From Heterodera schachtii (lineage: Eukaryota; Nematoda; Chromadorea; Rhabditida; Heteroderidae), in assembly GCA_023374025.1 (NCBI GenBank), contig SIJG01000016.1, positions 1,158,642 to 1,222,641 on the forward strand: 64,000 bases of DNA. Reading direction: 5' to 3'. The notes beneath the pieces were generated by a model, which was not told the DNA's origin, made no database searches, and was given only the letters and a program-made list of their open reading frames with translations. The stretch's first letter is position 1, and each line of letters opens with the position of its first letter. This document shows positions 42,219-54,506 of this stretch, in pieces. Position numbers and translations under genes: made by a program.

Positions 42219-44366
42219 GTCGGGACTTGAAAATTGACCCGTAAAATGCTTACAAGTTTTTTACAAGTAGCAATAAAATTTTTTGTCACAAGCCTTTTTG
42301 GGTAAATTTTCAACAAATGTGGTAAAAGTGACGCAGATAGCCACTGGGAAAATTTTTGAAAATTTTACGAAGTTTGTTATTAAATTTAGGTAAATTTGTT
42401 AACTAAAAATTGCAGCATCCAATGAAAATTACTATGATCGTATCATCGCGGCACTATGAATGTCCTCGATTTTTCAGTTGTTTTTGTAACAATTAGGACA
42501 AAGTATTGAAATTTATTTTTTGTTTTTATCGGTCACTTCAATGGCACAGTGCTAATTACCTTTTGGGCATTTTACTCCTTTTTTGAAATTATCACAAATA
42601 TCGCATCTTCTGGAGAGAATTTCATTGATTTGGTTTGGCCACAAAGGTATTTTTCCATTAATTAGTTGTGTTAATTTAGTTAAAATTTTATTATTTAATA
42701 ATTTATTGTCCAGGCGCGATTTACACCAATGCTTTTTACTGGAGTTTAATGATTGATTAATTATTTTTTATGAAATATATTGATTTAATCATTAATGGAT
42801 GCAAATTATACCTAAGAAATGTCTCAAGATATGTATAACATGTAATCCCCAAATATGTAAGAAATATGTACAAAAATCCCAAGCCTGTACCAATTTTTTG
42901 AAAAGCATAAAGTAGGGATTTTTATGTTGCTAATATGTTATAAAAAAAAAACCCGCCAAAAATAGGTGCTAAAAATGGGAAAATAGTTGCTAAAAACTTG
43001 CAAATTTAGCATGTAAAATGACAAATTTTATCCAAAAAGCAAAAAAAATATGCGCCCAAATCAGTATTGCGATAGATAATTTGTAAAATCAAAAATTTTT
43101 GTCATGAAAATAATGCTACTTGTCTGTTTTAATGCGCTTAATGTCACAGTGATTTGATGATCACCGGTTTGTTGGTTTTTTCATAGTCTAATCCCAAAAA
43201 TTGATCCCCAAAATTATTATTTATTTTTTTTGATAAAATTATTGGTTTAAAAATTTGTCCTTATTCGAAAAAGTGTTTAATATTTAGTAAATATTTAACT
43301 GATTTCGTTTGCAATTGAAATATAACCAAAATTAAGTGTTTTGATTAAAATTTTTACGTGTTTTACTACCTAAAAAGTGTTAATAAAGAATTTATTTCCT
43401 ATTTTTGTGCCTATTTTGCTTATTTTTTCGTGAATTTTCCAAAATTGGCCCATTCTTTATTCATTCGGTTGAATCAGTGTAAATCATCAAACATTTTTAA
43501 TTTTTCATTGTCCGCCAAATCATGACCAGGATTTTTGCTTTTTGTAAAGCTGATTCATAGGTGTGTATTTTTGAAAAAATATGATTCTCAGGGGTGCATT
43601 TTTATTTATTTTATTGCATTTTTCCGAAGTTAATAACAATTTTGTTCATAAGCAAAAATAGTTGAAAATAATTGCTAAAAAGTCGCTCTAAATCGAAAAT
43701 TATTCAAAGAAAATGAGTTTTTGGCGTTTATCTCGCCATATGCTATTCGCAAAAAAAAAAAAATAGGTGAAACCCTAAAAATCCGTTCGCTTCCTATCAC
43801 ATTTAAAAAGAAATTGCTCAACAAATTTATCGCAGGAAATTTTTGATGGAATAAAGGTGGTACAGATAGAAATGAGCTTTTCAAAAAATTAAAAAGATGC
43901 GATATCATTTCTTGAAACTGCAAATTTTGAAAAAAAAATTATGACCTTTTTTGAAGAAATTTATTGAAATTTTGCTAATTAAAGACAAAATTTAATGCCA
44001 GAATGATGGTACTCTTCCATGAAAAAACTTTTTTTTTCTTCAAAATTTGCCATTTTTAAATAATTACAAGGACTGGAAGTTGTATGCTCTATAAAACAAA
44101 ATTTGCCAGAAATTTTCCCATGAAACTAGGGGTATATTTTTGAAAATTTTCAAAAATCGATGTTTGGGGGGGGGGGGGGTAGGTGCATTTTTCGCTTTTA
44201 TTCCAGTCCTCTTAAAAATTTTTTACCGAAATTTGCCAAAAATGTCTTCAAAAAAGTTTAAGATGGCAAATATGCATATATTCTCGAAAACCTCACAGAT
44301 TTAATTATATGCACTAAAAATGTCTACCAAAAAAACAAAAAATTTAAATGCATATAACTTACAACC
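42219..44366. other. AT-rich stretch, at most weak exon signals
   Basis: A hydrophobic open frame at 42507-42646 (plus; WAFYSFFEIITNIASSGENF) ends at a possible GTATTT donor, but has no start and no partner exon. A poly-G run lies near 44166. Otherwise nothing is supported. Confidence 0.35.
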
Positions 44367-46664
44367 CTAATAATTACTCAATAATTTCTCAGCTTGTCTT
44401 AAAAAAGAAGAATTTTCGTCGAGGTCCTCACCAAAGCACACATTCCTGAATAAATAAATTGTAAAGAATTTAATTTATGTTCGATCAATAAATTTTGAAA
44501 TTTTACCTTCTTGACAGTCCTCCAAAAAATGCCTTACCAATCACTCTGAAAAAACGAAATTTAAATTAAAAAAATTGAATAAATTGAATATCCTTGGAAT
44601 ACAGTTATATATACATATTTTACTTTATAAAAAAAATAATAAAATCATATTTTCCAATAAGGTTGTCGCGCGCCATGGCGCCCAGAGTTGGCATCATAGC
44701 TAGTGAAACACCCAAAACTGGCCAATTAATTTGTAGCGGGTATTATGGAAATAAATAGTAATTTTTGAAAAAAAATTTCAAAATTTTATTTGGATTTATG
44801 AACAGATTTTGCTTAAATTATAGAAAAAAAATTAGATTAATTAAGAAGGAATGCCAAAAAATATAAATTTCAAAACACTATATAACCAAGGGCTTAGGCA
44901 AGGGGGGGGGACGGCTGAGGGGACAAAAGCCCCCCCTGAAACCCAAAAAAGTAAAAACTTTCAGCAAATTTTTTATAATTGTAAGCAATTTTCTTAGCAA
45001 GATTGCATTAAATTACTCAAAAAATTTTCCCGGCGGCGCCTTTCGGCACCGTCGGACCCCCTTTTTACCATATTCTTGAAAAATGGAGACCAAAATGGCA
45101 AAAATAGTATTTTTTGGCGAAAAAACGGCTAAAAATTTTGTAAACCTACACCCCCTAATTTTCCAAAAAACGAAAAATACACCCTTAAAAATCAATTTAA
45201 TACAAATCCCGAATTCACCTACACTGAAAAAAATATACTCACTTCAAATTTTCTTAACAAAAAAGCCGAAAAAAATACAGTACTTGCTATAGTACAGATA
45301 CGAATCCGGTGTTATATAATGCTTATGAATACCGCACCAAATAATTAACAAAAATATTTAATACTAAAGAATTTCTGACTTTCTCCGTCCCCATAGTACG
45401 ACGATGCTCCTTAAATGTACAAAACATGCATTTTTTAAAATATTTTGTGTTGTATTTGAATTTCTTACTCGGTTCATCTATTCTTCTACGATTTGGTGTA
45501 CTGTAATAATCTTGGTCCGTAAAATTTGATTCTCCTCGTCCCGAACCTTGGCTTGACGTACGGGCCAAGTTGTCTGAGAATTGAAATGATAAAAATTTAA
45601 AAAAAAGTGACCAAATTACAAAGCTATTGTTGAACGACACCAACACTTTTTGCACTTTTTTGGGGAATTCTTGTGTCAGCTAGTTTAGTAATATAAATTA
45701 AACTTATCATATTTTTTGAAAATCTTTTGGATCAGAAATCATAAAATTTTTTAAAGTTTTTTAGGATTGTTCACGACCGGATATTAACCGGACCCACGGT
45801 TTTAAGTTTCGGTTTTTGGTTATTTCGGTTAATGAAAAAAAAAATATTTTTAGTTTCTTTTGGCGAAAAGTGTAATATCTTGAAGAAAACCGTCGGTAAT
45901 TCCCAGCGAAATGCCATATTTAGGTTAAGTGGTACCCCCGGTGTTCGGTTCGGCCTGTTTTCGAGCCGCTGCTTTTTGATTTTGGTTTCAGTTCGGTTAG
46001 GTAAACGACTGTGAACAACCCTAGTTTTGTGTTTATTAAATTATTTCATTTTCACAATAATTTACCTAAAAAAATTATTTTTTATAAGATAATTCACTTT
46101 CGGATAACCGCCATTTTTGAATTTTTTTTCAAAAATATGGCCAAAATTTTCTGAATTGCTCACTTTTCATTAGTTTTAAATTGTCTAAAAAGGCATATTC
46201 CCCCCCCCCCCTCCTCCCGACGCATAACTTTTGCAAATCGTATTGTAAACAAAAAATTGGAGGAATAAAAAAAATCTCCAAATTAGCCCAGCCCATCTGA
46301 TTAAACGGGCCTGGGGGCTTCCAGCCAGATTTGGCTTACTCAAACGCGTCTGCGAGTTTGACCGTGATCGATGTCGTCCCTGCCTCGCCTTCCCCTTTCT
46401 TTCCCTTGATCGATCTCGTCTTGGCGGCATGTGTCCTTCAGGTGATTCGGGCTGAATTTCTCGTGCCGCTACTCTTCTGCCATTTTCGATGTCTTCGCCT
46501 TGCTGATTTTCGGGCGAACAATCTTTACAATATTTTCCGACAGCCCAAATAGCCAAAATGCACAAAATGCCGCCAATAATTAGCACGCCAACTGTGCTTC
46601 CCACTGATCGCTTCTTCCGGCGTCTTTGTCGTTGGTTTTCTGTATGAAAATTGAATGAATGCAA
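44367..46664 (-). CDS. Loose exons of an unresolved minus-strand gene
   Basis: Several exon-like pieces lie in one orientation. The first (46639 to about 46330) has RRRKKRSVGS, a transmembrane segment (GVLIIGGILCILAIWAVG) and an Arg/Ser-rich region. 45573-45469 (NLARTSSQGSGRGESNFTDQ) is bounded by AG and a GTAAGA donor. 44545-44507 (VIGKAFFGGLSRR) joins in phase to 44445-44367, which ends LDENSSFLRQAEKLLSNY and a stop. The last two join well; the phases between the others did not all match, so the pieces may belong to more than one gene. A single-pass membrane protein is the best guess. A C-rich run near 46201 interrupts the downstream frame of the first piece. Confidence 0.3.
44887..45200. 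mobile_element. Truncated relative of the MITE at 54507
   Basis: The left end CAAGGGCTTAGGCAAGG and about 300 bp including the hairpin core (45029-45055) align with 54507-54800. The right end is missing. It lies in intronic or intergenic sequence of the preceding gene. Confidence 0.65.
45762..46023. mobile_element. Probable hAT-like MITE with GGTTT-word body
   Basis: The ends TAGGATTGTTCACGACCGG and GACTGTGAACAACCCTA form imperfect inverted repeats; the flanking duplication is imperfect. The body reiterates CGGTTTT/TTCGGTT words. Right ends of the same family appear at about 51715-51737 and 55485-55507. Confidence 0.5.
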
Positions 46665-47006
46665 AAACTATTGCACCACCTAAAAGTTTTCAAAAACGAA
46701 TAAAACTCCGTTGAATTTTTGTTTTTTTAATCGTTTTAAATATAAATTAAAATTCCAGTTGATAATTAAAATTAGGGAAAAATCACTAAAACCAGTAATC
46801 TATCATGACGGGGGCCAAAAATGCCTTAATTATGGAATTATATGTATGACGATTTAAAACGCTCACAAACTTTTTGCACTTTTTAGGTTCGCCAATCCGT
46901 CGACTCCGTCTGTTGTGAAACTCATTATCAGCTTAAGCATGCGCTTGTTTCGTTGTTGATGTTCGCGTTTTTCATGAGCAAAAAACAAAATTATGTAAAA
47001 AAAAGA

Positions 47007-48211
47007 TTATTTTTGAATAAAACACAATTTTAATGTTAATAAAAAAGAATTACAATTTTGCTCCCCATTTTCCCTCTTTTGTCCTTTAAATTTGTGCCAG
47101 AATTTGATCAACTCTTCCATCATGCTTTTCTGATCAATTTGTTGTCCATCTGCCGGTGGCATAATTTCATTTGTTGAGATTTTCAAACGATTTGCCGTAC
47201 CAATTGCTGTTTCTTTAATCAAACTTTTTAAATTTTGAATCTTGGCATTTTGGTCCAAAGAATCTGAAATAAAAAATAAAAAACTAATTAATTAAATTTT
47301 TTTAAATTCACCTTCATTAATTGAAGCACTTAATTCGTTGACTGATTTGTGCAATTTTCTTATTAAATCAGCCATAGGTTTGTCGAGTTGGTCAATCCAT
47401 TCCAAAATTTCAAATTTATCTATAAGAATTGGCTTCACCGAAGAATCTGTTTTTTATTATTATTATATATACAAAAAATTTAACTTTTTACCATTTTTTC
47501 CTTTTTTATCAAACTTTGTCAACGTGATCTTTCCAATCCCATTAACAATTTTATCGATATTTGAATTCGATTTTGGCAAATCATTTATCTAAATTAATTA
47601 TTTAATGTTTAAAATTGCTGGAGAAATGAACAAATCGGATTGAGTTTTCTGGCCTCAAATGTAAAAAAATTCAGGTCCCAGAAAAATTCAGGCATGGTGC
47701 CAAGTCATGGCCATCAGGGCTAGTAAACCTTAGCATTTAAAATTATTTATTTTCTTGAGTTTCTAAGACTTTTCTCAAGGACATTTTTCAATTTCTTCAA
47801 CCATCGCCGAAATTTTGGTCCCGGATTTTTGTATCCCCAAAGGTTGGGGCCAATCCTAATTTGAACTATACATATTGTAAAAAAGAGGTCAATTTTAGTC
47901 TAAAAATCTTCTCTGATCACCTTTGTCTGGTCACCTTCGTACAGTATCGCTTCGATCACACTGTAATCGATTGGCTGGCTCTGACCCACGAAGAGGATTT
48001 GGCCTACCATGTTGTAATGATCAAACAGATCTCGCACAAATTGTTTGATTTCCGTATCACCATTCTTTCCATTTTCTTTGGGTGGGTTTTTCATTATGGT
48101 TTTATGGTTTGAAAGCAATTTGTTTCCCTCCACGACATCCGACTCGCACTTGGCATCCACGAAGTGGATTGGCACCGCAAGACAGAATGCCAAAAGAATG
48201 GAAAGCATCAT
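47007..48211 (-). CDS. Secreted protein of unknown family, four exons
   Basis: Exons 48211-47921, 47588-47492, 47446-47312 and 47263-47007 join in phase to 259 residues. The first 20 are a signal peptide (MMLSILLAFCLAVPIHFVDA). The rest is hydrophilic and helical with few cysteines; recognisable stretches are IKQFVRDLFDHYNMVGQIL, DKFEILEWIDQLDKPMADLI and SMMEELIKFWHKFKGQKREN. There is no transmembrane segment after the signal, so the product is probably secreted. All introns have GT and AG borders. The family is not recognised; lineage-specific secreted proteins of this kind are a normal feature of parasitic nematodes. Confidence 0.7.
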
Positions 48212-48814
48212 TTAACAATTTTTCAACTAATTTAGAGAATGTATAAGCAATTATCACGACAATTAATTAGGGTAATGTATTTTCGTTGTGGGAAATTGGT
48301 TCGAGCAAGAAGCCAAAAATTCAGGGATAGCGAGAATCACGAAGAATATCTGGGAATATAAGTTCGGGTAAACATGAAGGTACGTGATTGCATTAAGGTC
48401 AATAAAACCGAGTGATTAGGACTTATTATATTAAAATTGCAATTATATTAGTTGTATTATTTTAATATTAAATATAGAATTGTAAAAACTAGTATTGAAT
48501 TTGTATAATAATATGGCAGATCTTCGAGTATGAGCAGAGGAATATAATTGCATGAAACAATGCATATGGTCGATTATTGATGTATTTGATTTTCTCCATA
48601 CATATGAAAATTACATGTAAAAAATTATTATATCTGCAGAATTTGTCAAATACAATATTATTTGAATTTTTAATTTATGCAAAAAAAGAAAAAAAATTAC
48701 TTTTAAATTTAGTATTTTACTTTGGATGTTTAACTGTTTTTATTGTAAATTTTTATGCAAAAAAAATGTGTTTAAAATTTAAAAAAAACACAAGTACGCT
48801 TCAAAAGGTGCTAT
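48212..48814. other. AT-rich stretch upstream of the secreted-protein gene
   Basis: It should hold that gene's promoter; no specific site is recognised. A low-complexity open frame (48577-48822) is an AT artefact. Confidence 0.4.
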
Positions 48815-49222
48815 GGCGTTAGTCAAAACCATCAAAACGGGCGTTAGTCAAAAAACCATCAAATGAAAATATTTTTGCTATAACTTTTCTCAAAAGCAAC
48901 CAAATTTTTATTTCTTGATATCTTTCGATCGTTCTAAGTGTTTTCTATTATCCTGCAAAATTTCAAAAAATTTCGTTAAGTTCCAAGAAACTTATGACTA
49001 GAAATTTTGAATAAAAATTTGTTTTTTGAGTTCTCAGGTCATAACTTTTTTGAAATTCAACAATTTGAAAATTTTCAGAATAATAGAAAACACTTAGGGC
49101 TATCGAATCATATCAGGATGATAAAAGTTGATTCAATTTAGGTTAATTTATGAATAATTTTCTGTAAAAATTTTCCATTTGATGGTTTTTTGACTAACGC
49201 CCATTTTGATGGTTTTTGACGG
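48815..49222. mobile_element. Foldback MITE with about 45-bp inverted ends
   Basis: The left end repeats GGGCGTTAGTCAAAA and CCATCAAA twice and the right end carries the reverse complement, giving inverted ends of about 45 bp. The interior is also partly self-complementary (TAAGTGTTTTCTATTAT against ATAATAGAAAACACTTA). No clear target duplication was found. Confidence 0.7.
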
Positions 49223-49576
49223 TGATGGGTTGTAGAAATAAAAAATGTAAAACATATAAATTCGTATCTTGGCTCAATTTCAACCAAATTAATATTTCAT
49301 GGTAATTTCAATCGCTCAATGTGTCATCTATCAGAATATTAATTTTCAAAATTTTATAAAATATATAAAAAAAAGTTATGGTTATTAAATTCCACAAAAT
49401 CTTAAGTCTGAATTTTTCAGGCAATAACTTTTTTGAAACACAGTGAATTTTTTTTGAAAATTGAATGGAAAAATGGTTCAAAACAAAAGCAGACGAACAA
49501 AATTAAAAAAGACAGAGAATCCCTCGGTTTTAGGTTTTTACGCAATTTTCAAAATTCAAAATTCATTAAAAATTTT

Positions 49577-51360
49577 TCGCTGACCCACAAATTGTCCAAG
49601 CCACGAATTGTCCAAGCCACGTTTTGTCCAAGCCACGAATTGTCCAAGCCACGTTTTGTCCAAGCCACGAATTGTCCAAGCCACGAATTGTCCAAGCCAC
49701 GAATTGTCCAAAAGAGTAAAAACCCACGAATTGTCCAAAAGTCTAAAAAGCTCATAAAAAGCCGGAAAACGGGTCTATTTTAGGGTTTTCGGGATCGCTG
49801 AATACGAATACGACATTTATATAGCCCTTTGCCTAACCCTAAATCCATCCGAATAAGAAAAATCTCAAAATTTGATTAAAATGGGTGCTTTTTTGTCTTC
49901 AGATTTTGCTATTCTGAGTTGAACGAATGATTCGTAATAAAATTGAAAGTCTACAAAAAAGTCGGCAGAAGCGTTATTTGTCAGACATTTCAAGCACAAC
50001 TGATGAGGCCGTGAATTTGGGAGTAGAACTCGTTGAACCGAATGCAGTAAGAACTTATGACAGCGTTGAACAACCGAATTTGAAAGAGGCTGAACTCTCA
50101 AAATGACCTTTGAGCGCGGAAAAACCAATTATTGGAGAGATTGCCTATGGTTGAACGGTATGTTTGAAGCGCCGCAAAAAATTTAATTTCCAAACTATTC
50201 AGGATTTCGGTTCACACACCACTCAGGAAATCGCTGAAGACGCACAAATCGAGCCCAGCACCTCAGAAACGACAGGTTTGTATAAATTTAAAGCCAAATA
50301 ATAATGCTTTGTTAAAGGAAGAGTCAAGGTGACAGAAAATCAAAGAAAGTGTTGGTCGCGTGCATTTGTACGGCGAGAAGACAGAATATGTTGAGGCAGT
50401 TCGCAACACATTCAGGTAAAAAATAAGATTTAGATTTACATCACAGCGGCAGTTGTTGGATGGTGTTAACGCATTTGGAGATAATTCACTCAATTTTCAC
50501 CCATCGGCAACCATTGTTTGTTAAATTTATGCATTTATTTCCAAAAATTTAAATTTAGCTACACGGGACAATAATTTCGACTCAACTCGGAACACAGCTA
50601 TGCGGCTACCCCTACAGTTCGGCATCGGCTCACCGGCACCATAACTCTTACATGGCCAACCACTGTGAGTCCACGGGAGCAACTTGTTCAATACTCGTTG
50701 AGCCCGCTATCGACTTCGACAGCGCCTTCAGGCAGAATTCTTTAATCAATTAATCCGTTTAAATATAATAAAAAAAATCATTTCCAGCATGGGAGGACGA
50801 AATCGTTCGGGCACCATATTTTCCAATTCCGCCGGCATTCTCAAATTGAGGGATAAGCAGGAAAATTAAAGGATTCGAGAATTTTGATGATTCAATTGTC
50901 CATGTTCCGTAATGAATTTTATTGAATGTTTAATAAAAATTATTTTTTTCAATGTGTGAAGCTGAGTGTGGGTCTATAGAGAGAATTCGGATCACATAGG
51001 AGCCCTAAAACTTGTTCGAATTTTGATCAGCACCCTTTGTAGGAGCTTTAATTTCTTTTTTGCTATTTAATGTTTATATTTGGGTTTGGGTTAGGCAAAG
51101 GGCTATATAAATGTCGTATTCGTATTCAGCGATCCCGAAAACCCTAAAATAGACCCGTTTTCCGGCTTTTTATGAGCTTTTTAGACTTTTGGACAATTCG
51201 TGGGTTTTTGATCCCGAAAACCCTAAAATAGACCCGTTTTCCGGCTTTTTATGAGCTTTTTAGACTTTTGGACAATTCGTGGGTTTTTACTCTTTTGGAC
51301 AATTCGTGGCTTGGACAAACTGTGGCTTGGACAATTCGTGGCTTGGACACTTTGTGGGGG
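49577..51360. mobile_element. Foldback element enclosing gene pieces
   Basis: The left arm (49577 to about 49855) is an array of ATTGTCCAAGCCACGA units followed by about 110 bp of unique sequence. The right arm (about 51085-51360) is its reverse complement, with an extra duplication of the unique part (51135-51200 and 51210-51290). Between them lie about 1.2 kb with exon-like sequence. No clear target duplication was seen. Confidence 0.7.
49927..50869 (+). CDS. Exon-like pieces inside the foldback element
   Basis: A 59-residue frame (49927-50106; IESLQKSRQKRYLSDISSTT) ends in TGA. A piece 50213-50275 is bounded by TTCAG and a GTTTGT donor. 50559-50750 after TTTAG is open for over 60 codons (QLCGYPYSSASAHRHHNSYM). 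50788-50869 after TTCCAG ends in TAA (MGGRNRSGTIFSNSAGIL). Composition is coding-like and unlike the AT-rich flanks, and the order is consistent, but I could not make one continuous in-phase product. It is either a real small gene or captured, decaying host exons. The family is not recognised. Confidence 0.35.
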
Positions 51361-51910
51361 CGCCAAATTTTTTTTTGACATTATATGTAATGGTTGTATA
51401 ATTATTTTAAAAAATATTCAAAAATATATGTAAACAAATATTCAAAAATATATATATATATCTTTTTCAGAATTTTAATTATATATAAATCCTTTCCATG
51501 GCAATGAAAAAATTTGGTGAAAATAAACATTTCTTTTGAGAAATGTATAATATTATAAAAAAATCCTCGATTATTCCCGGCAATGTGCCATCTTTGTGGG
51601 TGTATTTTTAAAAACGAAAAACAAAAAACCGGCACCTCCGGTTTTTGGTTAGGCCTGTTTCCGGGCCCTCGGTTTTTGGCGCCAAAAAAAGCCGGTTTTC
51701 GGTTTCGTTTCGGTTAACGACTGTGACCCACCCTAGTGATAATAGCGAAAAATAATAATTGAATAAATAATAAATATTTTATGGAATATTATCCGTTGGC
51801 TAACCGATGTTTGAGCAATTCACAATAGACAGTTAAACGTTTTTTTATTTAATAAATAAAGATTTGAATGATGCCTTTCCTAAGGAACAACGGAAGAAGA
51901 TACAACATAA

Positions 51911-52050
51911 TTATTCTTCTTCCGGGTCGTCCCAGTTTTCAAAAAAATTCTGCATGAGAAAATTTGTAAAAGCTCAGAAAAGTATTATTATTTCACCATC
52001 ATTTGAATCATTCATCGCGTCAAAATCACCAAACTTATCATATTACCAAA
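51911..52050 (-). pseudogene. C-terminal exon remnants of an unknown gene
   Basis: On the minus strand a good acceptor (TTCTCATGCAG) precedes 12 codons and a stop at 51911 (NFFENWDDPEEE). A second piece near 52000-52045 reads KFGDFDAMNDSND before a GGTGAA donor. Further upstream the sequence is replaced by the element starting at 52085, so the gene is cut off. Confidence 0.3.
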
Positions 52051-52084
52051 TTGTTTTTGGTGAATTTTATCGTAGATTTATCAC

Positions 52085-52490
52085 TAGGGCTCGAAATTAT
52101 ATGGACTAAAAAACGTCAAATATGGACATAAAATATGGACTAAAAATGCCCGAAATGTGGATTAAAAAGATCAAAAATGGCCAAATATGGACCAAAATAT
52201 GGACTAAAAACTGACAAAAATTAAATTTTTTAATCCTCAAAAATTCCAAAAATATTCAATATTTGCTTAAACAAACTTAAATGAATTTAAAGCTAAAAAT
52301 TCCAAATTTTTAACAAATTCTAGCTTCACAATTTCAAACCAAATAAATCAAAAAATGGCCAAAATATGGATTTATTCCCGAAAACCCGCAAAATATGGAT
52401 TTATATGGACTAAAAACCTTCACCAAATCAAAAAATTTAACGTAGACATGCTATTTTTGAGTCCTTTTCTTCATAGCATATCCGCAGAAA
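52085..52490. mobile_element. Relative of the MITE at 58354, one end lost
   Basis: It starts TAGGGCTCGAAATTATATGGA and is filled with ATATGGACTAAAAA words. The part to about 52490 is the reverse-orientation relative of 58354-58604. The right end is not recognisable. Confidence 0.55.
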
Positions 52491-52788
52491 AATATGTATG
52501 TACATTCTATTGATTAACTTTTTTACATATAATTTTCTTGGCCTATAAAGTATCATTTGATAATGAATATATTTAATTTAAAAAATCCTGAAAAGAAATT
52601 ATTCAATTCTAAAAGAAATTTTAGGCTTATAATTATTTTTGCATTTTTATCAATTTAGTTCCATTTCACAATACTAATAAATTCATATTTTAGTAGTTTA
52701 CCTAAATTTAGTATTTTAAATGATAATTAAATACTAATAAAGCGAAAAGTCGTCAACTACAATTTTTAAGCATTTTATAAGTTTTTCT

Positions 52789-52925
52789 ATGGAGAAATTG
52801 GCCCCGCAAAATTACTGTCTAGCCGATTCAACAACATTATCTTTGGCAAAAGCTGCCCAAAAGGAGTTGGACTTTATCAAGCGCGTTTTGTTGAGCCCAC
52901 AGAGGGGAAATACGATTTTTAAGAA
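52789..52925 (+). pseudogene. Truncated extra copy of the receptor's first exon
   Basis: The start (MEKLAPQNYC, ELDFIKRVLLSPQRGN) is clearly related to the first 45 codons of the gene at 53397, then the homology stops abruptly after the GGGGAAAT word and AT-rich sequence follows. The right arm carries the same fragment in opposite orientation at about 57655-57780, so the fragment predates the inverted duplication. Confidence 0.7.
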
Positions 52926-53396
52926 AATTTTTCATTTATTGGGGTTGTTTTCTTCTGAAATTTTTTGGGCCGATTCTTAGGGGTGTGTTTTTCATTTTTT
53001 TGCATTTTTGTTAAAAATTTTTGCAAAACGCCAAAATAGTTGAGATTAGAATTCCCAAATTTTGCAGCAATTTTATATTCTTTTAGGCTGGGATTTTCTT
53101 TTACAATGATTTTCAAATTTTTTTGGCCCATTTTTCAATTGCTTAAACATTTTTACATAATTTTTCTTGGTCTATAAAGTATATTATTTTTCATTCGATA
53201 ATGAATATATTTAACAAAATCAGTTCTAAAAGAAAATTTAATGCTTATAATTATTTATGCATTTTCTCAATTTATGCCATTTTAACAATACTAGCAATTC
53301 ATATTTTTTAGTAGTTTTCTAGATTTAGTATTTTAAAAGGCAATTAAATCTAATAAAAGAGAAAAGTCAATTACAATTTTTTTAAGCAATTTAAAA

Positions 53397-54201
53397 ATGT
53401 TTCGACTTATGGAGAAAATGGCCAAGCAAAATAATTGTTCAACAACAGTATCTTTGGCAAGTGCTGCCCAAAGGGAGTTGGACTTTATCAAGAGCATTTT
53501 GTTGAGCCCACAGCGGGGAAATTTGACGGCAATTGAGTATTTCTTGGCACAAAACTTTAGCAAACATTCATCAATGATGCCTAATTATGGCACGGAATGG
53601 AAAAATGCCAAAGTGCCAAAAATAGAAATGGAAAAGCACACAAATGGTATTGGTGGTGGTGATGAAGCCAAATTGGACAATGAAAGCGAGACGGATCAAA
53701 GTGATCAGAAGTTGAAGAAAAAAGGGGTGGGACGACCGAAAAGAAATCCAAGTGAATGCAAAGTGTGCGGTAGGAAGAGCCTTTACTGTTATTACGGGGT
53801 CCGATGTTGCGAAAGTGAGTGATGGAAAAACTAATTAAAACTCTTAAATTTGCAACTCAAATTTAACTAATTAAGGCTGCAAGCAATTCTTTCGTCGTGT
53901 TGTTGCTAAGCAAATTCATTTCTCTTGTTTTGAAAAGAAAAATTGCAAAATTGGCAAAGGTTTGTAAAGAGAAAAAATAAAAGAATAAAATAACAAATTA
54001 TTTTAATTAAACTTTATTAGTTTTTTTTCAGATGGAATTCGGTGCCGCGGCTGTCGCCTGGACAAATGTCTTTTGGTCGGCATGGACCCGAAAATGATCA
54101 GTTTAAAGCAAAAAGAAGGATTGGCCCAATTTTTAGAAATATTAGAGATGCGAAAATTGAGTCTATTGTTGAGCAAAGAATTGCATGGAAGAGATGAATA
54201 A
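53397..54201 (+). CDS. Nuclear hormone receptor with DNA-binding domain only
   Basis: Three exons (53397-53814, 53876-53959, 54032-54201) join in phase to 223 residues. Residues about 1-120 are a low-complexity N-terminus with a GRP-type basic motif (KKKGVGRPKRNP). Residues about 121-190 are a complete two-finger nuclear-receptor DNA-binding domain: CKVCGRKS, then CCESCKQFFRR with P-box CESCK, then CFEKKNCKIG and CRGCRLDKCLLVGMDPKMI. The protein ends about 35 residues later with no ligand-binding domain. Receptors lacking that domain are known in animals and can act as ligand-independent or dominant regulators; nematodes have large expanded families. The target genes are unknown. An almost identical inverted copy lies at 55839-57172. 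Confidence 0.85.
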
Positions 54202-54506
54202 TTTTGTGATTAGATTAATTGGATTTTGCGAAACTTTAACATTATTTTTGTAGAATTTATTATTTTCAAAAAAAACACTAAAACCAAACATGGACACAGT
54301 ATGTAATTAATTGGATGGATAACGGATATAAAACTCATAACAGCGGGTATATCCGGCTTGGTCCTTGTAAAATAAAATTGTTAAAAACGGGTTCATTTTT
54401 GTTCAAAAATTCCTAATTTTTTAGGTATTTAGGTATTAAAAAGTCACAAAAACAAATGATTGGCTAATGTAAAAATTTTTTTTGAATTTTCATTTTGAAT
54501 AAAGAC

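Larger units (their letters stand above)
52580..54420. repeat. Left arm of the nuclear-receptor inverted duplication
   Basis: Matches 55624-57990 in reverse complement over about 1.84 kb once the MITE in the right arm is discounted. It contains a truncated first-exon copy (52789 to about 52925) and one complete receptor gene. Confidence 0.88.

Noticed and set aside
49433..49783. 116-codon frame with repeated KPRIVQ/LSKP motifs
   Set aside because: Product of the ATTGTCCAAGCCACGA array; the other strand is equally open. This is repeat DNA.
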